A stretch of DNA of 20,673 nt from Opitutus sp. GAS368. Lineage in GTDB: Bacteria > Verrucomicrobiota > Verrucomicrobiia > Opitutales > UBA953. Positions 1 to 7,574 of this stretch are shown in pieces. The stretch lies in the NCBI GenBank assembly GCA_945906115.1, contig CAMDQP010000011.1, positions 1-20,673 on the forward strand. The letters are read 5' to 3'. How positions within the stretch are numbered: position 1 is the first letter of the stretch; each line of letters opens with the position of its first letter. The notes below the pieces were generated by a model. That model was not told where the DNA came from. It did no database searches and saw nothing but the letters and a program-made list of their open reading frames with translations. A program made the position numbers and the translations under genes.

Positions 1-1
1 G

Positions 2-610
2 CTCCCCTACGTCGACATCTTCTATAGTCACCGACGCGACCCGAATACCCCGATGGAAGAAACCATGGGGGCACTCGCCCACGCCGTCCGCTCGGGCAAG
101 GCCCTCTACGCCGCCGTCTCCAACTATAACCCAGCCGATACCGCCCGGGCCTGCGCCATTCTCCGCGACCTCGGTACGCCCTGCGTGGTCCACCAACCTA
201 AATACAGTATGTTTGAGCGCACCCCGGAGGCTGGCCTCCTTGATACCGTCGAGAAGGAAGGCATCGGCTGCGCGGTCTTCTCGCCGCTGGCCCAAGGGAT
301 GCTGACCGACCGTTACCTCCAAGGGATTCCGGCGGACGCGCGGGCCGGAAAGGTGCACGGCTTCCTGCGCCCCGAACAAGTCGACGCCGTCCGCATGAAT
401 AAAGTACGCCAGCTTGCCAAGGTCGCGGAAGAGCGCGGGCAACCCCTCGCCTCGATGGCCTTGGCCTGGGTCCTCCGCGACAAGCGTGTGACCACCGCGA
501 TCATCGGCGCCAGCAAGGTGGCCCAACTCGAGCAGTGCGTGGCCGCCGCTCATTCCGCTCCGTTCGCCTCTGATGAACTGAAGCGGATCGACGCCATCCT
601 GGCCGTCTAA
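2..610 (+). CDS. gpr: Aldo/keto reductase, L-glyceraldehyde 3-phosphate reductase type (5' partial)
   Basis: The window opens inside this gene; 202 codons of the C-terminal part are visible in frame 2, ending at TAA 608-610. The first residues, LPYVDIFYSHRRDPNTPMEE, the HQPKYSMFER stretch, the FSPLAQGML stretch and the cofactor-binding IIGASKVAQLEQ segment follow E. coli YghZ/Gpr closely from memory. Members are cytosolic (beta/alpha)8-barrel NADPH-dependent reductases; Gpr reduces L-glyceraldehyde 3-phosphate and also detoxifies aldehydes such as methylglyoxal. The barrel's catalytic Tyr and Asp lie upstream of the window and cannot be checked. It runs in the same direction as the Nudix gene that follows 49 nt later, so it may head that unit. 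An inner ATG at 53 is in frame but is not the real start. Family assignment is secure; exact substrate is inferred from similarity. Confidence 0.92.
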   Translation, partial: LPYVDIFYSHRRDPNTPMEETMGALAHAVRSGKALYAAVSNYNPADTARACAILRDLGTPCVVHQPKYSMFERTPEAGLLDTVEKEGIGCAVFSPLAQGMLTDRYLQGIPADARAGKVHGFLRPEQVDAVRMNKVRQLAKVAEERGQPLASMALAWVLRDKRVTTAIIGASKVAQLEQCVAAAHSAPFASDELKRIDAILAV

Positions 611-647
611 AGAGCACTCCGGGGTTGTGCCATCGAAGCCTGCCCGC

Positions 648-651
648 AAGG
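648..651 (+). promoter_or_regulatory. Shine-Dalgarno-like AAGG deciding the Nudix start
   Basis: AAGG sits 8 nt before ATG 660. It is one of only two usable Shine-Dalgarno-like sequences I see in the window and favours ATG 660 over the in-frame GTG at 627. Confidence 0.4.
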
Positions 652-659
652 TTGTGCCT

Positions 660-1181
660 ATGTCCGCCGGTGCTCCCCTTCCCTTCAAGATCAGCGTCCT
701 CGTCTTCATGCATGACGAGGCGGGGCGGCTCCTACTCATCCAGCGCACCAAGGCACCCAATATCGGCTGCTGGAGCCCCATCGGCGGCAAACTTGAGATG
801 GCTACAGGCGAATCCCCCTTTGAATGCGCTGTCCGCGAGACCGAAGAAGAGACCGGCGCGAAGGTGACGACCGAGGATCTCCATCTCTTCGGGATGATCT
901 CTGAAAAGGGCTACGAAGGCCAGTCACACTGGCTAATGTTCCTCTTCGACTGCCGTAAGCCGCTCACGAGCCTTCCGCATACCATCGACGAAGGGAAGTT
1001 CGGCTTCTTCGCCCGCGAAGAATTGGACCGCACTGCGATCCCGGAGACCGACCGCACCCTGCTCTGGCCTGTCTACGACGAACACCGCCGCGGCTTCATG
1101 GCTTATCGCGCCGAATGCCACCCAGGCCAGCCGCTCCAGATGATCGTCGAAGAGACCCGCGACCGGCCCAACCTCGACTGA
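660..1181 (+). CDS. Nudix hydrolase
   Basis: A 173-residue protein with a Nudix box: GGK at the start, then ...GESP, then REXXEEXG as RETEEETGAK. Nudix enzymes cleave a nucleoside diphosphate linked to another moiety, using the box glutamates to bind Mg2+; the substrate here cannot be read from the sequence. The spacing between the first Gly of the box (that of GK) and the first Glu is seven residues instead of the canonical five, so the loop carries a two-residue insertion. I chose ATG 660 because AAGG at 648-651 lies 8 nt upstream; a GTG at 627 would add 11 residues but has no recognisable ribosome binding site. The stop is 2 nt before the ATG of the next gene, so the two are probably co-translated. 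Function as a nucleotide or sugar-nucleotide phosphohydrolase is likely; a housecleaning role is possible. Confidence 0.9.
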   Translation: MSAGAPLPFKISVLVFMHDEAGRLLLIQRTKAPNIGCWSPIGGKLEMATGESPFECAVRETEEETGAKVTTEDLHLFGMISEKGYEGQSHWLMFLFDCRKPLTSLPHTIDEGKFGFFAREELDRTAIPETDRTLLWPVYDEHRRGFMAYRAECHPGQPLQMIVEETRDRPNLD

Positions 1182-1183
1182 CG

Positions 1184-2236
1184 ATGGACGCCACCGGATC
1201 CGAAGCTGAATTCAAGCGGACGAACCGCAAGCCGGCCTATCCGATCGGCGCCGAGCTCCGTGCCTACCTCTCACGCGAAGGCCGCGAAGTCCCCTTGCCG
1301 GTCACCTATGCGGAGCTGCGCGACTTCACCGCCGCGATGCCCTTGCTTGAGCGCGGCAAAGACACGCTCTGGGAAACCGTCGCGTATCCGCCCGAAGTCA
1401 TGAGCCACCTCTCCCAGGGCTTGCTCGAGACGTACGCCCTGCTCCGCGGCGAAGGCGGCATGAAGGTCTTCAGCCACGTCTACGTCGACCGTATCGACTT
1501 CTGCTCTTTCGGTAACTCGCAGCCGTTCCGCGTACGTATCGTCAACGCATATAACGAGAACCAAGATTACTTCTACGTAAAGGTCGGGGACGCCTCCCGC
1601 GTCTGCGGCCTCGAGCTTGAGCACCTGCTCTCCCCTAACCGCATGCTCTACCTCACTTGGGACGAGACCTTGGTCGAGGAGCACGTGACCGGTATTCCGG
1701 GCGACATCTTCGCCGAGAAGTGGCTCGCCGCCGACGGGCACCACCCGGTGCGTCTGGCCAAGGAGCTCATCAAGTTCGAGGAACGCTGCCTCGTGCGCCT
1801 CCTCGGCGACATGCGCGCCTATAACTTCGTTATCGCCGTGACCCCGGACTTCGACTCGACCGCCATCCGTGTGCGGGCCATGGACTTCGACCAGCAGAGC
1901 TACGACGGACGCCTGCGGTTCTACCTCCCGGGCTCCTTTAAGGAGAACCGCCCCTTCGCCCAGCTCTGCGCCAAGCACATCAACGCCGCTTCCTCCATCC
2001 AGTACCGCCGCGAAGAACAGTCGCTGATCCACCGCCGCCACCTCGCCGCACCGGACCGGGTCAAGGACCTCCTGGCCGCCATGCGGTCCAACCCCCTCAC
2101 TAGCAGCGAAAAGGCGAAGGAACTGGCCGACGGGCTAGCCGAATACCACCGCGACCCCGCCTTCCGGCAGCATACGGACATGGCCGGATTGATCGGTGAA
2201 AGCCTCGCCCGACTCGACCGGGTCCTCCGCTCTTAA
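1184..2236 (+). CDS. Conserved hypothetical protein with kinase-like catalytic motifs
   Basis: I do not recognise a named family for this 350-residue soluble protein. The sequence does show the order of motifs expected of a protein-kinase-like fold: FYVKVGD with Lys133 (beta-3 lysine position), GLELEHL with Glu144/146 (helix C glutamate position), GDMRAYNFV with Asp209 and Asn214 at the D-x4-N spacing of a catalytic loop, and MDFDQQS with Asp234 at the DFG position after two predicted strands. HipA-like and other divergent kinases share this layout. No signal peptide or membrane segment is seen. I chose ATG 1184, 2 nt after the Nudix stop; an in-frame ATG at 1115 would overlap the Nudix gene by 67 nt. 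The gene runs between the Nudix gene and the purF-like gene in the same direction, so a role linked to nucleotide metabolism or signalling is possible but unproven. The kinase reading is inference from motifs only. Confidence 0.8.
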   Translation: MDATGSEAEFKRTNRKPAYPIGAELRAYLSREGREVPLPVTYAELRDFTAAMPLLERGKDTLWETVAYPPEVMSHLSQGLLETYALLRGEGGMKVFSHVYVDRIDFCSFGNSQPFRVRIVNAYNENQDYFYVKVGDASRVCGLELEHLLSPNRMLYLTWDETLVEEHVTGIPGDIFAEKWLAADGHHPVRLAKELIKFEERCLVRLLGDMRAYNFVIAVTPDFDSTAIRVRAMDFDQQSYDGRLRFYLPGSFKENRPFAQLCAKHINAASSIQYRREEQSLIHRRHLAAPDRVKDLLAAMRSNPLTSSEKAKELADGLAEYHRDPAFRQHTDMAGLIGESLARLDRVLRS

Positions 2237-2277
2237 TAGTAAGCGCTGGACAGGACGCGCGCCGAGCGGGCAATCTC

Positions 2278-2282
2278 AGAGG
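2278..2282 (+). promoter_or_regulatory. Shine-Dalgarno AGAGG before the purF-like gene
   Basis: AGAGG lies 6 nt upstream of ATG 2289. It supports that start over the in-frame upstream start at 2196, which would overlap the preceding gene by 41 nt. Confidence 0.5.
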
Positions 2283-2288
2283 CCTGCG

Positions 2289-4202
2289 ATGAGCGACTCT
2301 TTAAGGCACGAATGCGGCATTGCCCTTGTCCGGCTGACCAAGGACCTGAAATGGTATCAGGAGAAGTACGGCACCCCGCTCCACGGCTTTAACCAACTCT
2401 TCCTCCTGATGGAGAAGCAGCACAACCGCGGCCAGGACGGCGCGGGTATCGGTTGCGTCAAGATCGGCGCCGAAAATGGCGAGGCCTTCCTCTTCCGCGA
2501 CCGCGAGATCGGCGCTCAGGGCCTGACCCAGATCTTCACCCGCCAGATCAAGATCTACTCCGACAAGATGCGCGAAGGGGTCATCGTCCCCGAATTTCCG
2601 GAAACGGTTAAGCGACATTTTGACTTCGGCGGTGAGCTGCTCCTCGGCCACCTCCGCTACGGCACCTCGGGTAACTTCGACTCGGTCTCCTGCCACCCCT
2701 ACGCCCGTAAGTCGATTTGGCCAACCCGCAACCTACTCGTCGCCGGCAACTTTAACCTGACGAACACCAACGAGCTCAACGCCTCGCTCTCGGAGCGCGG
2801 CGCGCACGTCATCTACTCGACCGACACGCAGTCGATTCTCGAGGAGATCGGTTTCTGGTTGGACGAAGAACACGACCGCCTCTTCAAGGCCTTCAAGGAT
2901 CAAGGGCTCGAAGGCGCCGCGGTGCAGTCCGAAATCTCCAAGCACATGGACATCGGCAACGTCTTGCGCAAGGCCACTAAGAATTGGGACGGCGGCTACG
3001 CCATCGCCGGCCTCATCGGCAACGGCGATAGCTTCGTGATCCGCGACCCTAACGGCATCCGCCCGTGCTGGTACGCCCGCACCGAAGACCTCATCGCAGT
3101 GGCCTCCGAGCGCGTCGCGCTGATGACCATCGTCGGCGTGAACCAGGAAGACGTGCATGAGCTGCCTCCGGGCTCAGCTCTAGTGATGAAGGCTGACGGT
3201 CGTCATTCGGTCGAGTCCTTCCACGCCCCCGGCGAGCCCCGTTCCTGCTCCTTCGAACGCATCTACTTCTCGCGCGGCAACGACCCGGAAATCTACGCCG
3301 AACGTAAGGCCCTCGGCGCCGCCCTCGCCGACGACGTCCTCGCCCAGATTCGCGATGACCACGATAACGCCGTCTTCTCCTACATCCCGAACACGGCGGA
3401 GATCGCCTGGTATGGCCTGATGGAAGAGCTCCGAAAGCGCCGCCGCTCGCAGGTCCGCCAGAAGCTCATCGATGCCCAACGCGCCGGCACGCTCGACGAG
3501 GACCTCATCGACAAGCTCGTGCTCGGCGGCTGGCCGCGCGGCGAGAAAGTCGCCCATAAAGACGTCAAGCTACGCACCTTCATCTCCCAGGAGAAGAACC
3601 GCATGCAGATGGCTTCGCACGTCTACGATATCTCTTACGGTACCGTCCGCGACGGCGACACGCTCGTCTGCGTCGACGACTCGATCGTCCGCGGCACGAC
3701 CCTCCGCCAGTCGATCCTGCGCATTCTCGCCCGCCCGAACCCGAAGCGCATCGTCATCGCCTCGACGGCCCCGCAAATCCGCTACCCAGATTGCTACGGC
3801 ATCGACATGTCCGAGATGGGGAAGTTCCTGGCCTTCCAGGCCGCCGTCGCGCTCTGCAAGGATCGCGGCATGACGGACCTGCTCCGCGAAGTCTACGAAG
3901 ACTGCGTCGCACAGTCGAAGAAGCCGACGAAGGAAATGCAGAACCACGTGAAGCGAATCTACGACGCTTTCTCTGAAATCGAGATCGCCGCCAAGGCGGC
4001 CGAACTCGTCTATCCTGCGAAGAGTGGCTGGAAGGGTGAGCTCGTCCTGGTCTTCCAGAAGATCGAGTCGCTGCACAAGGCCTGCCCAAAGAGCCAGGGA
4101 GATTGGTATTTCACCGGCGACTACCCGACCCCGGGCGGTCTCGGCGTGCTCAACCAAGCCTACATCAACTACTGGGAAAAGCGCGATGGTCGCTCTTACT
4201 GA
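2289..4202 (+). CDS. purF: PurF-like amidophosphoribosyltransferase, long form (637 aa)
   Basis: Class II glutamine amidotransferase plus phosphoribosyltransferase; PurF makes phosphoribosylamine from PRPP and glutamine, the first committed step of purine synthesis. Visible features: Cys9 after a short propeptide (MSDSLRHEC), expected to become the N-terminal nucleophile; QHNRGQDGAGI; GHLRYGTSG with the glutamine-binding Arg; RDPNGIRPCWY; and the PRPP loop DDSIVRGTT at residues 463-471. The end carries a PurF-like FTGDYPTP. It is about 130 residues longer than E. coli PurF (505), with extra sequence before the PRPP loop (about 380-440) and near the C terminus. Where E. coli has the oxyanion motif NGNLTN this protein has NFNLTN (154-159), so Gly is Phe. 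No cysteine set for the Fe-S cluster of the B. subtilis type is seen. The start is set by AGAGG and by the Cys. It could be the organism's only PurF or a specialised paralogue. Confidence 0.9.
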   Translation: MSDSLRHECGIALVRLTKDLKWYQEKYGTPLHGFNQLFLLMEKQHNRGQDGAGIGCVKIGAENGEAFLFRDREIGAQGLTQIFTRQIKIYSDKMREGVIVPEFPETVKRHFDFGGELLLGHLRYGTSGNFDSVSCHPYARKSIWPTRNLLVAGNFNLTNTNELNASLSERGAHVIYSTDTQSILEEIGFWLDEEHDRLFKAFKDQGLEGAAVQSEISKHMDIGNVLRKATKNWDGGYAIAGLIGNGDSFVIRDPNGIRPCWYARTEDLIAVASERVALMTIVGVNQEDVHELPPGSALVMKADGRHSVESFHAPGEPRSCSFERIYFSRGNDPEIYAERKALGAALADDVLAQIRDDHDNAVFSYIPNTAEIAWYGLMEELRKRRRSQVRQKLIDAQRAGTLDEDLIDKLVLGGWPRGEKVAHKDVKLRTFISQEKNRMQMASHVYDISYGTVRDGDTLVCVDDSIVRGTTLRQSILRILARPNPKRIVIASTAPQIRYPDCYGIDMSEMGKFLAFQAAVALCKDRGMTDLLREVYEDCVAQSKKPTKEMQNHVKRIYDAFSEIEIAAKAAELVYPAKSGWKGELVLVFQKIESLHKACPKSQGDWYFTGDYPTPGGLGVLNQAYINYWEKRDGRSY

Positions 4203-5516
4203 TCAGGCGTAGAGGTGGAAGGGAGCGGTGCGCGCGCGGAAGGACGCGGCGTCGCCGTCCCAGCGCGTCAGCCAGCGGGCGAGGTCGATCCGCGCTCCCT
4301 GTGTACGCAGTTCGTCGAAGAACGCCTCGCTACCGAGATGCTTGATGAAAAGCTCACGCTTGGTGGTGCTTAGGCCGGCGAACGGGTTCGGCGCCCAGAC
4401 GCACGCCTGGCGGAGCATGAACAGCGAGATCGCAGTGGGGCGCAACTTCGGCCAATCGCCCACAGCGAGGTAGACGCCCTGCGTACCGTCGGCCTGTTGT
4501 TGCGGTTGCAACGTAAGCCCGGGCACAGCGTTGCCGAAGGCGGCCATAAGGTCGGCGGCCTTGCGGCGAGGATAAGTCAGGAAGCGAAAGTTTTGGTCAG
4601 CGGTAGAACTGTGGCTGAAGCCGGAATCCATGCAGCCGAGGCCACTCATCGCATAGCCGAGGGCGGCCTTAGAGCTGTTGATCATCGGCGAGGTCGGCGT
4701 CCAGTTTAGGCCGGTGAGGTTCCAGGTCATCGAACGGCGCCAGCCGCGGAGGGTGACCACATCGAGCGTGCCGCGTCGGCGCGTCGCTTCATCAAGCTCG
4801 AGGACTCCAGGCGTAGCCACGGCCCAGCGCGCGATTTCGCCGATGGTGAGGCCGTGGACATAAGGGGTCTCGTAGGCGCCCACGTAACTGCGCCACTTGC
4901 GATCGAGAAAAGGGCCATCGACCTTCTCGCCGCCAAGCGGGTTCGGTCGGTCGAGGACGACCACGCGCACGGGACGGGAAAGCGAGAAGCACGCTTCAAT
5001 CACGTACCGCATACAACTAATATAGGTGTAGGAGCGGACGCCGATGTCCTGGAAGTCGATCACGATCACATCGAGCCCGGAGAGCATCTCCGGCGTCGGG
5101 CGACGCGTCGCGCCGTAGAGCGAATAGATGGGCAGACCCGTGCGCACGTCCTTTGCATGACTGACGGAGACATCAGCCTTGGCCACGCCGTCGATACCGT
5201 GTTCCGGACCAAAAAGTTTGACGAGTTTTACGCCAGGAGCGCGGGCCAGCACGTCGACCGTCCGCTGACCGAGACCATTCACGCCAGCACGGTGTGTCAC
5301 GAGGCCGCAGCGTAGCCCCTTAAGGCGGGCGAACCCTTCGGCCGCGAGTACATCGATGCCGAGCATGACCTTACCTGAGGTTGGCGCGACCGGAGCCGGT
5401 GCGACGGGCATGGGGCCGGTGTAGCCATCGCCACCGCCGCCGCCGGCACAACCCGAGAGAGCAACGGCGCCCAGCGAACCTAGGGCGGTGAGGTGAAGAA
5501 ACTCGCGGCGATCCAT
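4203..5516 (-). CDS. namZ: NamZ-family exo-beta-N-acetylmuramidase (DUF1343) lipoprotein
   Basis: A 437-residue protein of the DUF1343 family, whose B. subtilis member NamZ removes terminal MurNAc from peptidoglycan fragments. Family landmarks are CGLVTHRAGV (70-79), KLFGPEHGIDG with the probable catalytic Glu105, YSLYG, RRPTPEML, DFQDIGVRSYTY and VVLDRPNPLGG. The N terminus combines a twin-arginine motif, RREFL (3-7), a hydrophobic stretch and the lipobox LSGC with Cys23, followed by a Gly/Pro/Ala-rich linker to about residue 47. It is therefore probably a Tat-exported lipoprotein in the periplasm or on a membrane. That signal fixes the start at ATG 5516; a longer in-frame reading from 5561 would bury the signal behind 15 residues. 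Its stop codon abuts the purF stop with no spacer. A role in murein recycling is inferred from the family. Confidence 0.9.
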   Translation of the reverse strand: MDRREFLHLTALGSLGAVALSGCAGGGGGDGYTGPMPVAPAPVAPTSGKVMLGIDVLAAEGFARLKGLRCGLVTHRAGVNGLGQRTVDVLARAPGVKLVKLFGPEHGIDGVAKADVSVSHAKDVRTGLPIYSLYGATRRPTPEMLSGLDVIVIDFQDIGVRSYTYISCMRYVIEACFSLSRPVRVVVLDRPNPLGGEKVDGPFLDRKWRSYVGAYETPYVHGLTIGEIARWAVATPGVLELDEATRRRGTLDVVTLRGWRRSMTWNLTGLNWTPTSPMINSSKAALGYAMSGLGCMDSGFSHSSTADQNFRFLTYPRRKAADLMAAFGNAVPGLTLQPQQQADGTQGVYLAVGDWPKLRPTAISLFMLRQACVWAPNPFAGLSTTKRELFIKHLGSEAFFDELRTQGARIDLARWLTRWDGDAASFRARTAPFHLYA

Positions 5517-5617
5517 GGGGTGCAGTGACGCCCAGCATCGGCGGTTTGCCGAAGGGTTCAAAGTCTGAAATCGAAAATCCGTTTGCAGGCGAGGGTCGGC
5601 GGCGACACCTTTCCGTC
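5517..5617. promoter_or_regulatory. Divergent intergenic region between namZ and purN
   Basis: This 101 bp spacer must hold promoters for both directions. I see a small dyad, TCGGC at 5538-5542 and GCCGA at 5548-5552, but no convincing -35/-10 pair and no Shine-Dalgarno before either start. Confidence 0.4.
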
Positions 5618-6196
5618 ATGCGCGTCGCCCTCCTTGGTTCCGGTCGCGGCTCCAACGCCGAGGCGGTCCTCCGCGCCCAAGCCGATGGCCGCCTCGGCCA
5701 GGCCAAGGTGATCGGTATTTGGTGCGATGTCCCGACCTGCAAGATGTTAGAGCTGGGCCCCAAGTATGGCGTGCCCGCCCGCTTCCTTGATACGGGCCCC
5801 TTCAAGACGAAGTTCTCCCCTGAGCGCGAGCAGGCCTGGGCGGATGACCTCAAGGCCGCGAAGATCGACCTCGTCGTCCTCGCTGGCTTCATGCGCGTGA
5901 TTAAGGCTCCTCTGCTTGACGCTTTTGCCGGCCGCATCATCAACCTGCACCCCAGCCTCCTCCCCGCATTCCCCGGCCTCGATGGCATCGGCCAAGCGTG
6001 GAACGCCGGTGCCCCGGAAGCGGGCTGCACCATCCACTGGGTCAACGCAGAGATCGATGGCGGCGCCCACCTCGGCCAGGCCCGCGTGAGCCGCGAGCCG
6101 GCGGACACCCTGGAGTCCTTCGCCCATAAGATCCACGCCGCTGAGCATGCCCTGCTCCCCTCCGTGATCGCCCGCCTGAGCGAGACCCTCTCCTGA
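5618..6196 (+). CDS. purN: Phosphoribosylglycinamide formyltransferase
   Basis: PurN transfers a formyl group from 10-formyltetrahydrofolate to GAR, the third step of purine synthesis, in the cytosol. The 192-residue length is typical of the family. It starts with the nucleotide-binding GSGRGSN (7-13). The catalytic residues are present with the right spacing: Asn109 and His111 in NLHPSLLPAFPG, and Asp147 in NAEIDGG, which is 38 residues after the Asn as in E. coli PurN (N106, H108, D144). ATG 5618 was chosen because it directly precedes the first beta strand, RVALLGSG; the in-frame ATG at 5525 would add 31 residues unlike the family. The stop shares one base with the start of prmA (TGATG), which suggests translational coupling. 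Confidence 0.96.
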   Translation: MRVALLGSGRGSNAEAVLRAQADGRLGQAKVIGIWCDVPTCKMLELGPKYGVPARFLDTGPFKTKFSPEREQAWADDLKAAKIDLVVLAGFMRVIKAPLLDAFAGRIINLHPSLLPAFPGLDGIGQAWNAGAPEAGCTIHWVNAEIDGGAHLGQARVSREPADTLESFAHKIHAAEHALLPSVIARLSETLS

Positions 6197-7083
6197 TGAT
6201 CGAACTGAAGTGCCCCATCCACGAAGACATGGTCCAGCCATTGGAGGACCATTTCTGCGAACTGACCCGCTCTTCGTGGATGCTCTTCCATGAAGGCCCC
6301 GGGAGGCCTCATTTCGTGATGGGTTACTTCGACACGAAGCCCGAGGCCGACGAAGCTTGGGCTGGTCTGCGCAAGGCCTTTAAGAAACTTCCCGAGGCCT
6401 ATGAAGTGGCCGTCATGGCCGACAAGGACTGGAAGGAAGCCTATAAGGAGCACCTCAAGCCCTGGGATCATGGCCGCCTCCACTGGGTCCCCGCTTGGAT
6501 GCGCGGTAAGTACGCCGTCCCGGCCGAGGCCGCGGTGATCTGGTTCGATGCCGGCCTGGCCTTCGGCACCGGCGACCACCCGACAACCCGGCTCTGCGCC
6601 ATCCGCATGATGGACTTCCTCGAGACGCACGCCGCCGCCAAGGTCTCCGTCACCGATGCCGGCTGTGGCTCCGGCATCCTCGCCCTTTCCGCCGCCAAGC
6701 TGGGTTGTGGACGCAGCACCGGCTTCGACCGCGATCCGGAATCCGTGCGCGTCAGTATCGCAAATCGCGATGAGAACGGTATCGCCGATGAGGCCGTCGC
6801 CTTCCATCACGCCGGACTGGAAGAAGGCTTTCGCCTCACCGGCCGCGCCGACGTCGTACTCGCAAATATCATCAGCGACGTGCTCTGCATCTACGCCGAC
6901 AACCTAGTCGACTCCGTCAGTCCCGGCGGGGTACTCGCGCTCAGTGGCATCCTCGCCAAGGAACAGGACTCGGTCCGCGCCCACTTCGAAGCCAAATGCC
7001 GCGAAGCTTGGGGCGACGGTATGAAGTCCGACGGACGCATCATGGGCGAATGGAGCGACGTCGCCCTCTTCCGCCCGCTCTGA
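6196..7083 (+). CDS. prmA: Ribosomal protein L11 methyltransferase
   Basis: PrmA uses S-adenosylmethionine to trimethylate ribosomal protein L11. The 295-residue protein has the expected two parts: an N-terminal substrate-recognition domain (about 1-70) ending in DKDWKEAYKEHLKPW, and a Rossmann-type methyltransferase domain. Diagnostic motifs are AFGTGDHPTT (122-131), the SAM-binding DAGCGSGILA (154-163) and the PrmA-type NIISDVL (224-230). The start ATG overlaps the purN stop by one base. Another L11-like or protein substrate is conceivable, since some bacteria with diverged PrmA have not been tested, but the motif set is standard. Confidence 0.93.
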   Translation: MIELKCPIHEDMVQPLEDHFCELTRSSWMLFHEGPGRPHFVMGYFDTKPEADEAWAGLRKAFKKLPEAYEVAVMADKDWKEAYKEHLKPWDHGRLHWVPAWMRGKYAVPAEAAVIWFDAGLAFGTGDHPTTRLCAIRMMDFLETHAAAKVSVTDAGCGSGILALSAAKLGCGRSTGFDRDPESVRVSIANRDENGIADEAVAFHHAGLEEGFRLTGRADVVLANIISDVLCIYADNLVDSVSPGGVLALSGILAKEQDSVRAHFEAKCREAWGDGMKSDGRIMGEWSDVALFRPL

Positions 7084-7121
7084 GCAGTTGCTTCGGCTGC
7101 CCTTCCACCTTCACTCGCCTC

Positions 7122-7574
7122 ATGAACGACGTCACCGCCCAACGTATCCGCTACGGACGCATTATCGTGATTCTGTTCGGAGCCCTCTGCGTTGGTCTTG
7201 GGGTCAATGAACTCGTCGGTGGCATCGCCCTCGGCCCGCTGCAACTCCCACCGCGCTGGGCTCCGGCCATCGTCACGTTCCCGGTCGCCCTCCGCGTGGA
7301 GTGCTGGTTCTTCATCGCCTACGCTGGTCTACTATTCCTTCCTTGGCGCCGCATCACCAACGCCCAGACCTGGAAATGGATGTTCTCCCTGCTCTGCGTC
7401 GCTTCGGTCGTCTTCGCCATGGCAATGATCTGTGAAGTCATGGCCAAGAACTACATCGCCCAGAACGCCGGCCTGAAAGCGAAGATCCCGGTCTTCCAGG
7501 CAGTCTTGCTCTTCCTCGGATTAGGTCAGATCCCAATCGAACTATTCAGCCGCAAGCCCGAGCTGCTCGACTAA
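7122..7574 (+). CDS. Small integral membrane protein, unknown function
   Basis: A 150-residue protein that I do not recognise. Four hydrophobic segments are visible: about residues 10-34 (RIIVILFGALCVGLG and on), 55-75 (VECWFFIAYAGLLFLPW), 83-106 (WKWMFSLLCVASVVFAMAMI) and 122-142 (VFQAVLLFLGLGQIPIELF). No signal peptide or enzyme motif is seen. I chose ATG 7122, 38 nt after prmA; an in-frame upstream start at 6996 would lie inside prmA. It may be transcribed with purN-prmA. Its stop codon abuts the purK stop codon on the other strand with no spacer. Confidence 0.75.
   Translation: MNDVTAQRIRYGRIIVILFGALCVGLGVNELVGGIALGPLQLPPRWAPAIVTFPVALRVECWFFIAYAGLLFLPWRRITNAQTWKWMFSLLCVASVVFAMAMICEVMAKNYIAQNAGLKAKIPVFQAVLLFLGLGQIPIELFSRKPELLD

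Noticed and set aside
1271..2041. A 256-codon antisense frame opposite the kinase-like gene
   Set aside because: It is a shadow caused by high-GC third codon positions; the plus-strand protein has coherent motifs and this one has none. Similar antisense frames over purF and the dehydratase gene were dismissed for the same reason.
5371..6810. A 479-codon minus-strand frame over purN and prmA
   Set aside because: purN and prmA are unmistakable on the plus strand with all catalytic residues, so the antisense frame is not a gene.
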